From Oxalobacter formigenes (GTDB taxonomy: Bacteria > Pseudomonadota > Gammaproteobacteria > Burkholderiales > Burkholderiaceae_D), in NCBI GenBank assembly GCA_023667225.1, contig JAMPAN010000001.1, forward strand, positions 245,024 to 309,023: 64,000 nt of DNA, written 5' to 3'. Positions within the stretch are counted from its first letter, which is position 1, and the number at the start of each line of letters is the position of its first letter. The position numbers and the translations under genes are program-made. The notes under the pieces are model-generated. The model was not told the DNA's origin. It searched no databases and worked only from the letters and a program-made list of their open reading frames with translations. Positions 1-7,665 of this stretch are shown piece after piece.

Positions 1-100
1 CGGTTGATTTCGGGTTGTTCGCTGTCCATGTCAACCAGAAGCAGCCGGGCTTTCCAGGCAGGATGTGGTGCGCAGGTTTTTCTTTGCCTGCAATGTCATC

Positions 101-1246
101 ATGAGTTTGCCTTTGCCTTCTTCTGGTGCGCTGGCGGTCTCTTTGGCGTTACGGCGAAAGGTTATGGATGCTATTGCTGCTTCGGGCGGCTGGATACCGT
201 TTGCGCGTTATATGGAGATGGCGTTGTATGAACCGGGCCTGGGGTATTACCAGCGGGCAGCTTCATTGGGCAGGGATGGCGATTTTGTGACGGCTCCGGA
301 AATCTCTTCCCTGTTCGGGCAGACGCTGGCGCAGGCGGTTTTGCCTTTTTTGGAACAGTCTGCTTTCTTTTTGCTTGAGCTTGGCGCAGGCAGCGGCAAG
401 CTGGCGCACGATATGTTGTCTGAATGGGCGCGGGCAGGCGCAGTGCCTGAAGATTATGCTATTTTGGAAGTTTCACCGGCAATGCGGATGAGGCAACAGG
501 AGCGGCTTTCGGCTTTTCCGCAGGTGCGCTGGCTTTCTGCGCTGCCCAAGGCGTTTACGGGCGTTGTTTTGGCCAATGAGGTGCTGGATGCCATGCCGGT
601 TCACCGGATAGTCAGAAGGGGCGGCCGCTGGCAGGAGCTGGGTGTGGGCGTATCAGCGGGAGGGCTGGTTTTCCGTGAACAACCGGCCAGCGCCATCGTG
701 CGGGAGGCGGCAGCGCGGCAGATACCGGACGCGGAAGCGCTGCCGGAGGGGTATGTGACGGAGGTGCATGTTTATGCCTGTGCGCTGGTGCGGTCGCTGG
801 CGGCTATGCAGCTGGCGGGAGGGGGAAGCGCGGCAGTTCTGATTGATTACGGTTATCCGGCGCGGGAGTATTATCTGCCAAAGCGGCGCGATGGCACGCT
901 GTTGTCCTGTTACCGTCACCGGACGCATTCTGATACTCTTTGGCAGGCCGGATTGCAGGATATAACGGCTCATGTGGATTTTACGGCAATTGCGGGGGCC
1001 GCCATGGAAAGCGGGCTGGATTTGCTGTGCTATGCGAGCCAGGCGGATTTTTTGCTGGCAGGGGGAATAACGGAGCGTCTGGCGCAGTTATCGCCGCCGG
1101 GGACGGCGCGTTATCTTGCGGGCGCCAACGAGGCCAACCGGCTGCTGTCGCCGGCGGAAATGGGGGAGCTTTTCAAGGTGATGGTAATTGGCAACCTGGA
1201 TTTGCCTCCCCATTTGGCTGCGGCCGACCGCAGCGAAAGGCTGTAA
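101..1246 (+). CDS. SAM-dependent methyltransferase, MidA/NDUFAF7 family (COG1565)
   Basis: A 381-residue cytoplasmic protein of the COG1565 family, whose mitochondrial member NDUFAF7 methylates an arginine of complex I. The bacterial substrate is not established. The family hallmark YEPGLGYY lies at residues 43-50, followed by FVTAPEIS and the SAM-binding glycine motif LELGAGSGK at 92-100. ANEVLDAMPVHR and IDYGYPAREYY further on are also typical. The start at 101 is preferred over an upstream GTG because family homology begins there. No strong ribosome-binding site is visible. The gene converges on the lipoprotein gene 21 bp downstream. Confidence 0.88.
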   Translation: MSLPLPSSGALAVSLALRRKVMDAIAASGGWIPFARYMEMALYEPGLGYYQRAASLGRDGDFVTAPEISSLFGQTLAQAVLPFLEQSAFFLLELGAGSGKLAHDMLSEWARAGAVPEDYAILEVSPAMRMRQQERLSAFPQVRWLSALPKAFTGVVLANEVLDAMPVHRIVRRGGRWQELGVGVSAGGLVFREQPASAIVREAAARQIPDAEALPEGYVTEVHVYACALVRSLAAMQLAGGGSAAVLIDYGYPAREYYLPKRRDGTLLSCYRHRTHSDTLWQAGLQDITAHVDFTAIAGAAMESGLDLLCYASQADFLLAGGITERLAQLSPPGTARYLAGANEANRLLSPAEMGELFKVMVIGNLDLPPHLAAADRSERL

Positions 1247-1267
1247 CGCGCAGGGAATGGATTTTTC

Positions 1268-1864
1268 CTAGTGTGCGGCAGCGGCCAGGATTTTTCTGGG
1301 CACGGGGGCAGACAGGATGTATTTGGGGTCAACTTTGTCGCGGCGCATATCCATTTTCCAGCCGCTTCTGCCGGTGGACATTTCGGCCCAGCCTGTCATG
1401 TGGATGGTGACAGGAATTTCGATACCGGCTGTTTTTTTGTCGTGCATCTGGAGATAGGTGTGGATGGCGACCTGTTCCATGATTTTCTGGGCGGGCAGGG
1501 AGCAGCCGTCGCGGAGGTAGGCGCGGGCTTTGGGGTTTTCAAAGACTTTCTGCCAGTCGGTTTCTCCGGGGGCAGTGCGGTAGAGGCCCTGCATGAACTG
1601 TTTTGCGCCGTTTTCGCCTTCTGCCAGGTTCAAATCAAAGTTGTAGCGGATGACATAGCTCCATATTCCCGGCAGGGATTCGATTTTTTCATAGCCGTCC
1701 AGTGTGAGCCATTTGCACTGGTAGGCGGTGGAAAGCAGTTGTTTGACGTTTTCCTCGTTGGGGCGGGCGCAGCCTGTCAGGAGAAGGGCTGCCAGCAAAA
1801 GGCCGATGATGCCCAGTCTGAAGGGAAAGGGTTTTGCGGTGTTTTCTGCGGTAGTGGTTTTCAT
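1268..1864 (-). CDS. putative lipoprotein of unknown function
   Basis: A 198-residue protein with a lipoprotein signal peptide: a short charged N-terminus, a hydrophobic stretch at about residues 17-29, and the lipobox LLTGC with Cys32 as the predicted lipidated residue. The mature part has no domain I recognise. It is mostly polar, with two further cysteines (in YQCKW and DGCSL) that could form a disulfide. It is expected to be anchored in the inner or outer membrane and to face the periplasm. It is transcribed alone: a candidate terminator lies between it and the upstream DUF1840 gene, and it converges on the methyltransferase. The function is unknown. Confidence 0.8.
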   Translation of the reverse strand: MKTTTAENTAKPFPFRLGIIGLLLAALLLTGCARPNEENVKQLLSTAYQCKWLTLDGYEKIESLPGIWSYVIRYNFDLNLAEGENGAKQFMQGLYRTAPGETDWQKVFENPKARAYLRDGCSLPAQKIMEQVAIHTYLQMHDKKTAGIEIPVTIHMTGWAEMSTGRSGWKMDMRRDKVDPKYILSAPVPRKILAAAAH

Positions 1865-1884
1865 GGAACAAGATGATGAATGAC

Positions 1885-1911
1885 CGGAAAAGAACCCGGC
1901 TCAACCGGGCC
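1885..1911 (-). terminator. candidate intrinsic terminator after the DUF1840 gene
   Basis: Read on the minus strand, a 5-bp GC stem (CCCGG/CCGGG; arms 1895-1899 and 1905-1909) with a 5-nt loop is followed by a T-rich stretch interrupted by one C. It sits just ahead of the lipoprotein start. The short stem and broken T-run make this a weak call. Confidence 0.35.
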
Positions 1912-1995
1912 TGCAAAAATGACAGGTAGTATAAAGCACAATGCCGCCGCATAGCGTATGCCCGGTGTTTTTTTCATTTTTGTCTTTGCGGGCGG

Positions 1996-2412
1996 CTAGA
2001 CGCCCCAGACGATCTCGCGTTCTTTTTTCAGGGCGGTGCGAAGCATTTGCAGGAAGGGGAAGGCGCGTGCCGAGAAGGGGACGGGTCTTTCCGGGGGCGG
2101 GGGAGGCGGCGCTTTTTCTTCGCAGGGGTCTTCTTCCTCTTCTTCTTCATCGTTGAAAAAGGCTTCTTCGGCTTCTTTCCGGAGGCGTTCTTCTTCTTCG
2201 CGCTCGGCTTTTTCGCGTTCTTCCCTTTCTTTGGCTTCTTCTATTTTTTTGCGGGCGATTTCGGCTTCAAGAATCCGGATGGCTTCGGGCATTTCTTCTA
2301 CGGTGATGATGCCCTGGATGGTGTCTTTTCCGAAAAGGTCGAGGATTTGCATGGCATTTTCCTCGAACATGAAGAGGTTGCCTGTGGCTTTGGATTTGAA
2401 GGTGACCAGCAT
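1996..2412 (-). CDS. DUF1840 domain protein
   Basis: A 138-residue protein opening MLVTFKSKATGNLFMF, the conserved start of the beta-proteobacterial DUF1840 family. Residues 1-50 form the conserved part. They are followed by a highly charged, probably helical segment rich in Glu, Lys and Arg (about 50-90), an acidic run of six Glu residues, a run of six prolines and a final short hydrophobic helix. No signal peptide or membrane segment is visible. The function is unknown. It lies 40 bp downstream of comM on the same strand and is probably cotranscribed with it. Confidence 0.8.
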   Translation of the reverse strand: MLVTFKSKATGNLFMFEENAMQILDLFGKDTIQGIITVEEMPEAIRILEAEIARKKIEEAKEREEREKAEREEEERLRKEAEEAFFNDEEEEEEDPCEEKAPPPPPPERPVPFSARAFPFLQMLRTALKKEREIVWGV

Positions 2413-2452
2413 GTGTTGTCTCCTGTTTCAGGGTATGGCGGGGTGTTGTCTG

Positions 2453-3976
2453 TCAGGGGGTATGGAGGATTCTCCGGTACTGGATGGCTTCGGCAATGTG
2501 CCGCTGTCCGATACGGGGTTCTTCGCCAATGTCTGCAATGGTGCGGGCGACACGCAGAACCCGGTGGTAGGCGCGCGCCGACCAGTTGAGTTTTGTCATG
2601 GCCTGTTTGAGCCAGGCTTCTCCTTTTTCATCCGGCCTGCAAAGGATATCAATTTCCGGCGGCAGAAGCCGGCAGTTGGGTTTGCCCTGCCGGTTGTGCT
2701 GCAAAAGGCGGGCGCGGGCAACGCGGGAGGCAATACGGGCGGAAGGTTCGCCAGGAGAGGGCGTCATCAGTTCGGCCTGGGTTAGTGCCGGGATGGTTAT
2801 CTGAATGTCAATTCTGTCCAGAAGGGGGCCTGATAGCCGTGCCTGGTAACGCCTGACGGTATCCGGGGCGCAGCGGCACCGGCCGGTGTCATGCCCGAAG
2901 TAGCCGCAGGGGCAGGGGTTCATGGCGGCGATGAGCTGAAAGCGTGCCGGGAAGGTTGCCTGCCGTGCTGCGCGCGAGATGGTGATGGCACCGGATTCCA
3001 GAGGCTCGCGCAGGACTTCCAGCACCCGGCGGTCGAATTCCGGGAGTTCATCGAGGAAGAGGATGCCGCCATGTGCAAGGGAGATTTCCCCAGGGCGGGG
3101 CGTGCTGCCGCCGCCAACCAGGGCAACGCCCGATGCGGTATGGTGCGGGGAGCGGAAGGGACGGATTTTCCAGCGGGAGGCATCAAAGCGGCCGGTCAGG
3201 GACTGGATGGCTGCCGATTCCAGAGCTTCTTCATCTGTCATGGGCGGGAGAATGCCGGGAAGGCGGGCGGCCAGCATGGTTTTGCCGGCTCCCGGCGGGC
3301 CGCTCATCAATACGTTATGGCCGCCGGCGGCTGCAATTTCAAGCGCGCGTTTTGCCTGTGCCTGGCCTTTGACTTCGGCAAAGTCCGGACAGGAGGGCGC
3401 ACAAACCGGCATGGCATCCTGATACGGTTTCAGGCGGCACTCCGGCGCATCCGAACTGAAGTGGGCGCAGACTTCCAGCAAGGATTCGGCAGGAAGGATG
3501 GTGATGCCGCCTGCCAGGGCGGCTTCTTTTGCATTGCCGGCGGGCAGGATGAAGGCGGCCTGTTGGCGCCGGGTTTCGCCGGATTGCCGCATGGCGACGG
3601 CCATAGCCAGGGCGCCCCGTATGGGGCGAAGGCCGCCGGAGAGTGAAAGCTCTCCTGCAAATTCATAGCATTGCAGGTTTTCTTCCGGTATCTGGCCTGA
3701 TGCGGCCAGGATGCCCAGGGCAATGGGGAGATCAAACCGGCCGGATTCCTTGGGCAGGTCTGCCGGGGCCAGGTTGACGGTGATTCTTTTTGCCGGGAAA
3801 TCAAAGCGGGCGTTTTGTATGGCGGCCCTGACCCGTTCCCTGGCTTCCTTGACTTCGGTTTCTGCCAGGCCGACGATGGCAAAGGAGGGCAGGCCGTTGG
3901 CCAGATGCACTTCAACGGTGACTTCCGGCGCGCTGATGCCGGCGAGTGCCCGGCTTTTCAGGATGGCAAGGCTCAT
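2453..3976 (-). CDS. comM: ComM/YifB-family Mg-chelatase-like AAA+ ATPase
   Basis: A 507-residue protein of the usual family length. The N-terminal ChlI-like half starts with MSLAILKSRALAGI and carries the family motif GLPSFAIVGLAETEVKEARE. The AAA+ core has Walker A GPPGAGKT at about residues 224-231 and a Walker B region GGILFLDELPEF. The cysteine-rich CPCGYFGH...CRC segment follows, then the C-terminal helical domain. In naturally transformable bacteria ComM is a branch-migration helicase that widens the donor-strand heteroduplex. Most non-competent proteobacteria carry it too, so its presence does not prove competence. It lies 12 bp after ubiK. Confidence 0.93.
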   Translation of the reverse strand: MSLAILKSRALAGISAPEVTVEVHLANGLPSFAIVGLAETEVKEARERVRAAIQNARFDFPAKRITVNLAPADLPKESGRFDLPIALGILAASGQIPEENLQCYEFAGELSLSGGLRPIRGALAMAVAMRQSGETRRQQAAFILPAGNAKEAALAGGITILPAESLLEVCAHFSSDAPECRLKPYQDAMPVCAPSCPDFAEVKGQAQAKRALEIAAAGGHNVLMSGPPGAGKTMLAARLPGILPPMTDEEALESAAIQSLTGRFDASRWKIRPFRSPHHTASGVALVGGGSTPRPGEISLAHGGILFLDELPEFDRRVLEVLREPLESGAITISRAARQATFPARFQLIAAMNPCPCGYFGHDTGRCRCAPDTVRRYQARLSGPLLDRIDIQITIPALTQAELMTPSPGEPSARIASRVARARLLQHNRQGKPNCRLLPPEIDILCRPDEKGEAWLKQAMTKLNWSARAYHRVLRVARTIADIGEEPRIGQRHIAEAIQYRRILHTP

Positions 3977-3988
3977 GCGTCGGGAAGC

Positions 3989-4246
3989 TCAATCAGCCGG
4001 TTTTTCCTGCTGTTTTTCCAGTTTGTCTATCCTGGCTTCCAGCCGGCTGACCTGTTCGCGCAGCCGGGAAAGGAGGAGGGCCTGCGCTTCGTATTCTTCG
4101 CGGGGAACCATATCCAGGCGGGAAAGCGCCTGGGTGATCAGGGCGCGCAGGTTTTTTTCAATATCCCTGACAGGCGTTTGCTCAACTATTTGGCTGATGC
4201 GGGATTGCCAGTCTTCAAAAAGGTTTTTTTTGTCCATGTTTGTCAT
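3989..4246 (-). CDS. ubiK: UbiK (YqiC) ubiquinone biosynthesis accessory factor
   Basis: A small 85-residue protein. The N-terminal half matches UbiK: a helix with DWQSRISQIVEQTP and DIEKNLRALITQALSRLDMVPREEYE. The C-terminal half is a coiled coil (QALLLSRLREQVSRLEARIDKLE). UbiK is known to help UbiJ bring ubiquinone intermediates to the soluble Ubi complex. The start at 4246 has GGGAAA just upstream. The internal ATG at 4237 is an alternative and gives a start more like other family members. In many beta-proteobacteria glnK-amtB lies next to ubiK; here that space is empty and gshA follows divergently. Confidence 0.85.
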   Translation of the reverse strand: MTNMDKKNLFEDWQSRISQIVEQTPVRDIEKNLRALITQALSRLDMVPREEYEAQALLLSRLREQVSRLEARIDKLEKQQEKPAD

Positions 4247-4271
4247 TTTTCCCGGCGGCCGGGTGCAGGTA

Positions 4272-4289
4272 TGCCGGCGGACGCCGGCA
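4272..4289. repeat. 8-bp inverted repeat upstream of ubiK
   Basis: TGCCGGCG and its exact complement CGCCGGCA are separated by 2 bp, in the gap between ubiK and gshA. There is no T-tract on either side, so it is not a terminator. It could be an operator or chance in GC-rich DNA. The rest of the 257-bp gap holds only a possible gshA promoter. Confidence 0.35.
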
Positions 4290-4417
4290 GGGGTTATTTT
4301 ATCGGCACTGCGCTTTTCAGGAAAGGCAAAAGGGAGGAATAAGGGCAATCTGCACAGGTTTTCTTTTTTTGTGTCAAACTTGGCGTTAAGGATAAGGCAA
4401 TCTGCCTGGCGGCGCCC

Positions 4418-4447
4418 TTGATAAAATGAAAGGTTCCCTCATATTAA
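4418..4447 (+). promoter_or_regulatory. candidate sigma-70 promoter for gshA
   Basis: TTGATA (4418-4423; five of six consensus bases) and TATTAA (4442-4447; four of six) are separated by 18 bp. The pair lies about 55 bp upstream of the gshA start, in the gap divergent to ubiK. It was read by eye only. Confidence 0.35.
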
Positions 4448-4503
4448 TGGAGCTGTCTGTCTAATGAAAACGGAAGCGCTTTGGCGCATCACAAGAGGAT
4501 GAT

Positions 4504-5802
4504 ATGGATCCCCGTCTGGTTACGGCCCTAAACGGCCCGCTCCTTGAGCTGGAAAAGAAGATTATTGAGGCGACGCCGGCTATCGAAAGGTGGTTTCGCC
4601 TGGAATGGCAGGATCATACCCCGCCGTTTTATTGTTCGGTGGATTTGCGCAATGCCGGTTTCAAGCTGGCTCCGGTGGATACCAACCTGTTTCCGGGAGG
4701 TTTTAACAATCTTTCGGCAGAAATGGCCCCGCTGGCGGTGCAGGCAACGATGGCGGCCATTGAGAAATATTGCCCGGATGCCAAGAATCTGCTGCTGGTG
4801 CCTGAAAACCATACCCGCAACGGGTATTATCTGGAGAATCTGGCGCGTTTGATCAAATTGATGCGCATGGCAGGACTGAATGTACGGCTGGGGTCGCTTT
4901 CAAAAGAAATGACCGGCCCGACAGAACTTACGCTGCCGGACGGTTCTGTCCATGTGATTGAGCCGCTCATGAGAATTAATAACGGCAGGCGGGCCGGGCT
5001 GACGGATTTCAATCCCTGTACGATTCTGCTTAACAACGATTTGAGCGCAGGCAGCCCGGAAATACTGGATCAGATTTACGAGCAGAGCCTTTTCCCGCCG
5101 CTCCATGCCGGCTGGACGATTCGCCGAAAGAGCAACCATTTTGCCGCTTATGATGATGTGGCCAGGCGGTTTGCCAGGCTGATCGGGGTGGATTCCTGGA
5201 TTGTCAATCCTTTTTTCAGCCATTGCAGCGGCATTGATTTTGCGGCCAGGGAGAGCGGAGAATGTCTGGCGGCCAATGTGAATACGGTGTTGACGAAGAT
5301 TAGGCGCAAATACAAGGAATACGGGATTGCCGAAAAGCCGTTTGTCATTGTCAAGGCGGATGCCGGGACGTATGGCATGGGGGTAATGACGGTAACGGAT
5401 GCCAGCGAGGTTGAGAGCCTGAACCGCAAGCAGCGCAACAAGATGTCGGTTGTCAAGGACGGGCTTGAGGTCAGCGATGTGATTATCCAGGAAGGGGTGC
5501 ATTCTTTTGAGCGTATTGACAATGCGGTTGCCGAACCGGTGGTGTATATGATTGACCGCTATGTGGTGGGCGGTTTTTACCGGGTTCACGACCAGCGGAG
5601 CGAAACGGAAAACCTGAATGCTCCCGGCGCCCATTTTGTGCCGCTGGCGTTTTCGCATCCGCATTCGCTGCCGGACAAGACGGCAGAACCGGGCACGGCG
5701 GTGCCGAACCGTTTTTATATGTATGGCGTGGTGGCGCGCCTGGCGCTGCTTGCCGCTTCTATTGAGCTGGAGCGGACAGATCCGGATATGGCAACTCTCT
5801 GA
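4504..5802 (+). CDS. gshA: glutamate-cysteine ligase, proteobacterial ATP-grasp-like type
   Basis: A 432-residue enzyme that joins glutamate and cysteine using ATP, the first step of glutathione synthesis. It belongs to the distinct glutamate-cysteine ligase type found in beta-proteobacteria and acidithiobacilli (TIGR02049), unlike the E. coli GshA fold. Typical segments are NLFPGGFNNL near residue 62, PENHTRNGYYLENLARL near 99, KADAGTYGMGVMTV near 285 and the C-terminal GAHFVPLAFSHPHSLPD. The start has AGAGGATG immediately upstream. gshB follows after 14 bp, so the two enzymes of the pathway are made together. Confidence 0.93.
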   Translation: MDPRLVTALNGPLLELEKKIIEATPAIERWFRLEWQDHTPPFYCSVDLRNAGFKLAPVDTNLFPGGFNNLSAEMAPLAVQATMAAIEKYCPDAKNLLLVPENHTRNGYYLENLARLIKLMRMAGLNVRLGSLSKEMTGPTELTLPDGSVHVIEPLMRINNGRRAGLTDFNPCTILLNNDLSAGSPEILDQIYEQSLFPPLHAGWTIRRKSNHFAAYDDVARRFARLIGVDSWIVNPFFSHCSGIDFAARESGECLAANVNTVLTKIRRKYKEYGIAEKPFVIVKADAGTYGMGVMTVTDASEVESLNRKQRNKMSVVKDGLEVSDVIIQEGVHSFERIDNAVAEPVVYMIDRYVVGGFYRVHDQRSETENLNAPGAHFVPLAFSHPHSLPDKTAEPGTAVPNRFYMYGVVARLALLAASIELERTDPDMATL

Positions 5803-5816
5803 ACGATGGCGGCAGC

Positions 5817-6764
5817 ATGAGGAAGATTGCGTTTTTGGCCGATCCCCTGGATTCCTTCAAGGTTGCCAAGGATTCCACGTTTGCCATGATGACGGAGGCG
5901 GCAAGGCGGGGCTATGCGGTGTATGCTTTTGAGCTGCATGGTCTGGCTTTTTCTGCCGGGCAGGTGACGGCGCAGGCCCGGCAGGTTGCGCTGACGGGGG
6001 AGGAAAGCGGCCGCTGGTACGAAACGGTTCGGGAGGGACGGTACAGCCTGGCGGATTTTGACGCCGTTATTGTCCGGAAGGATCCGCCGTTTGATATGGA
6101 TTATCTTTATGGCACCTGCCTGCTGGACCTGGCAGAGGCGCAAGGCGTACGGGTGGTGAATAGGCCTTGTGCCTTGCGGAATTATAACGAGAAGCTGGCA
6201 ATCGGCCGTTTCCCGGAATTTATCCCGCCGACTTTGGCTGGCAGCGACGAGGCGCTGCTGCGGGCGTTTCATGCGCAGTATCGGGAGGTGATTTTCAAGC
6301 CGCTTGACGGGATGGGCGGAACCGGAATTTTCAGGGTGCAGCCTGACGGCATGAATATTGGCCCGGTGATTGAAACGCTGACTGGCAGGGGACGGCGTGC
6401 GATTATGGCCCAGCAGTTTATTCCGGATATCCGAAAAGGCGACAAGCGGGTGCTGGTAGTCGGCGGCAGGGTGGTTCCCTATGCGCTGGCGCGCATTCCG
6501 CAGGAAGGCGAGACCAGGGGAAACCTGGCGGCGGGCGCTTCGGGGGTATCGCAGCCGCTGTCGGCGCGGGACAGGGAGATTGCCGGGGCGCTGGCTCCCC
6601 GGCTGGCGGCAGACGGGGTTTTCCTGGCCGGTCTGGATATTATCGGGGACTGGCTGACGGAGATTAATGTGACCAGCCCCACCTGTTTCAGGGAAATTAC
6701 CCGGCAGACCGGTTTTGATGTGGCCGGCCTTTTTTTTGACGCGCTGGGTGAAATGTTGACCTGA
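5817..6764 (+). CDS. gshB: glutathione synthetase
   Basis: A 315-residue ATP-grasp enzyme that adds glycine to gamma-glutamylcysteine. Its length matches E. coli GshB (316). Recognisable segments are the N-terminal IAFLADPLDSF, KDPPFDMDYLYGTCLLD, NEKLAIGRFPEFIPPTL, the glycine-rich loop GMGGTGIFRV and the C-terminal metal and substrate region DIIGDWLTEINVTSPTCFREI. It lies 14 bp after gshA and overlaps a good promoter for the downstream PTS genes at its 3' end. It is soluble and cytoplasmic. Confidence 0.95.
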   Translation: MRKIAFLADPLDSFKVAKDSTFAMMTEAARRGYAVYAFELHGLAFSAGQVTAQARQVALTGEESGRWYETVREGRYSLADFDAVIVRKDPPFDMDYLYGTCLLDLAEAQGVRVVNRPCALRNYNEKLAIGRFPEFIPPTLAGSDEALLRAFHAQYREVIFKPLDGMGGTGIFRVQPDGMNIGPVIETLTGRGRRAIMAQQFIPDIRKGDKRVLVVGGRVVPYALARIPQEGETRGNLAAGASGVSQPLSARDREIAGALAPRLAADGVFLAGLDIIGDWLTEINVTSPTCFREITRQTGFDVAGLFFDALGEMLT

Positions 6765-6783
6765 CCGGTTTATTTATTACAAT
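6756..6783 (+). promoter_or_regulatory. sigma-70-like promoter for the PTS genes
   Basis: TTGACC (6756-6761) and TACAAT (6778-6783) with a 16-bp spacer; each box matches the consensus at five of six positions. The -35 box overlaps the end of gshB. The transcript would have an untranslated leader of about 100 nt, GC-rich, before the EIIA start at 6890. Confidence 0.5.
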
Positions 6784-6889
6784 AGGCAGCATGATATGAG
6801 CGGGCGGCGGCAGGCGGCCGGGCGGGTTCTGTTTCGGACAGGACTGGCAGACTCCCTGCATCCGGTTTCGGGACGCCGCAAACGGGAAG

Positions 6890-7285
6890 ATGATAGGCAT
6901 TTTATTGATTATGCATGAGCCGCTGGCCAATGCGTTTATGACAACGGCATCCCATATGTTTGAGGGCGGGCAGGAGCGGATTGAGGCGATTGACGTTCAT
7001 GCGGACCAGGATCTGGAAGATATTGACCGTATTGCTTCGCAGGCGATTGCCCGGCTGGACGACGGCTCAGGGGTGCTGGTGCTGACGGATGTGCTGGGCG
7101 GCACGCCTTCAAACTGCTGCCACCGTCTTACCGCGCCGGGGCGAATTGAGGTGATTGCCGGCGTAAGTCTGCCGATGCTGTTGCGTGCGATTACTTACCG
7201 GAAAGATGATCTGGAGACGGTTGTTGAAAAGGCGCTTTCCGGCGGGAAAAGCGGTGCGGTAAGGGTGGACAGCTGTGACGAATAG
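6890..7285 (+). CDS. PTS system EIIA component, mannose family
   Basis: A 131-residue EIIA domain of the mannose/fructose/sorbose family. His9 in LLIMHEPLA is the expected phosphorylated residue. GVLVLTDVLGGTPSN, the family's second signature, lies near residues 60-74. It would take a phosphoryl group from HPr. In beta-proteobacteria this gene typically sits, as here, between gshB and ptsH without cognate EIIB or EIIC genes, which points to a regulatory rather than sugar-transport role. The 90-bp gap to ptsH holds an inverted repeat TTCCGG...CCGGAA without a T-run. Confidence 0.92.
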   Translation: MIGILLIMHEPLANAFMTTASHMFEGGQERIEAIDVHADQDLEDIDRIASQAIARLDDGSGVLVLTDVLGGTPSNCCHRLTAPGRIEVIAGVSLPMLLRAITYRKDDLETVVEKALSGGKSGAVRVDSCDE

Positions 7286-7375
7286 CGCCTGTTTCCGGCC
7301 GGTTTTTCCGGAAGGGATCAGGAAGGGGTTTTGTTTTTAACCGTTTGGGCTGACAGACGGGCAGGCTTTATATAG

Positions 7376-7645
7376 ATGATTCAGAGAGAACTGGAAATTG
7401 TCAACAAGCTGGGGCTGCATGCCAGGGCTTCCGCCAAGCTGACGCAGCTTGCCTCCAAATATGCCTGCGAGGTGTGGATGACGCGCCATAACCAGAGAAT
7501 TAACGCCAAATCCATTATGGGCGTGATGATGCTGGCCGCCGGAAAGGGGGCGCGGGTAATGCTTGAGACAGACGGGCCGGACGAGGCGGCGTGCATGGAG
7601 GCGCTGGCGGCGCTGGTAAACGGCAAGTTCGGCGAGGCGGAGTAG
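7376..7645 (+). CDS. ptsH: phosphocarrier protein HPr
   Basis: An 89-residue HPr. His15 in NKLGLHARAS is the phosphotransfer residue that accepts phosphate from enzyme I. Ser46 in NAKSIMGVM is the regulatory serine phosphorylated by HPr kinase in organisms that have HprK, which many beta-proteobacteria do. No hprK gene is in this window. The start lacks a close ribosome-binding site; an AGG lies 11-12 nt upstream. The enzyme I gene starts within 25 bp of its stop. Confidence 0.95.
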   Translation: MIQRELEIVNKLGLHARASAKLTQLASKYACEVWMTRHNQRINAKSIMGVMMLAAGKGARVMLETDGPDEAACMEALAALVNGKFGEAE

Positions 7646-7665
7646 GGCAGATGCAGCCGGGGAAG

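Noticed and set aside
1-100. A possible gene start on the minus strand at base 29 (opening MDSEQPEIN).
   Set aside because: Only nine codons are inside the window, there is no clear ribosome-binding site and the peptide matches no family I know.
7286-7375. An inverted repeat TTCCGG...CCGGAA between the EIIA and HPr genes, considered as a terminator.
   Set aside because: No T-run follows and the flanking genes form a functional unit.
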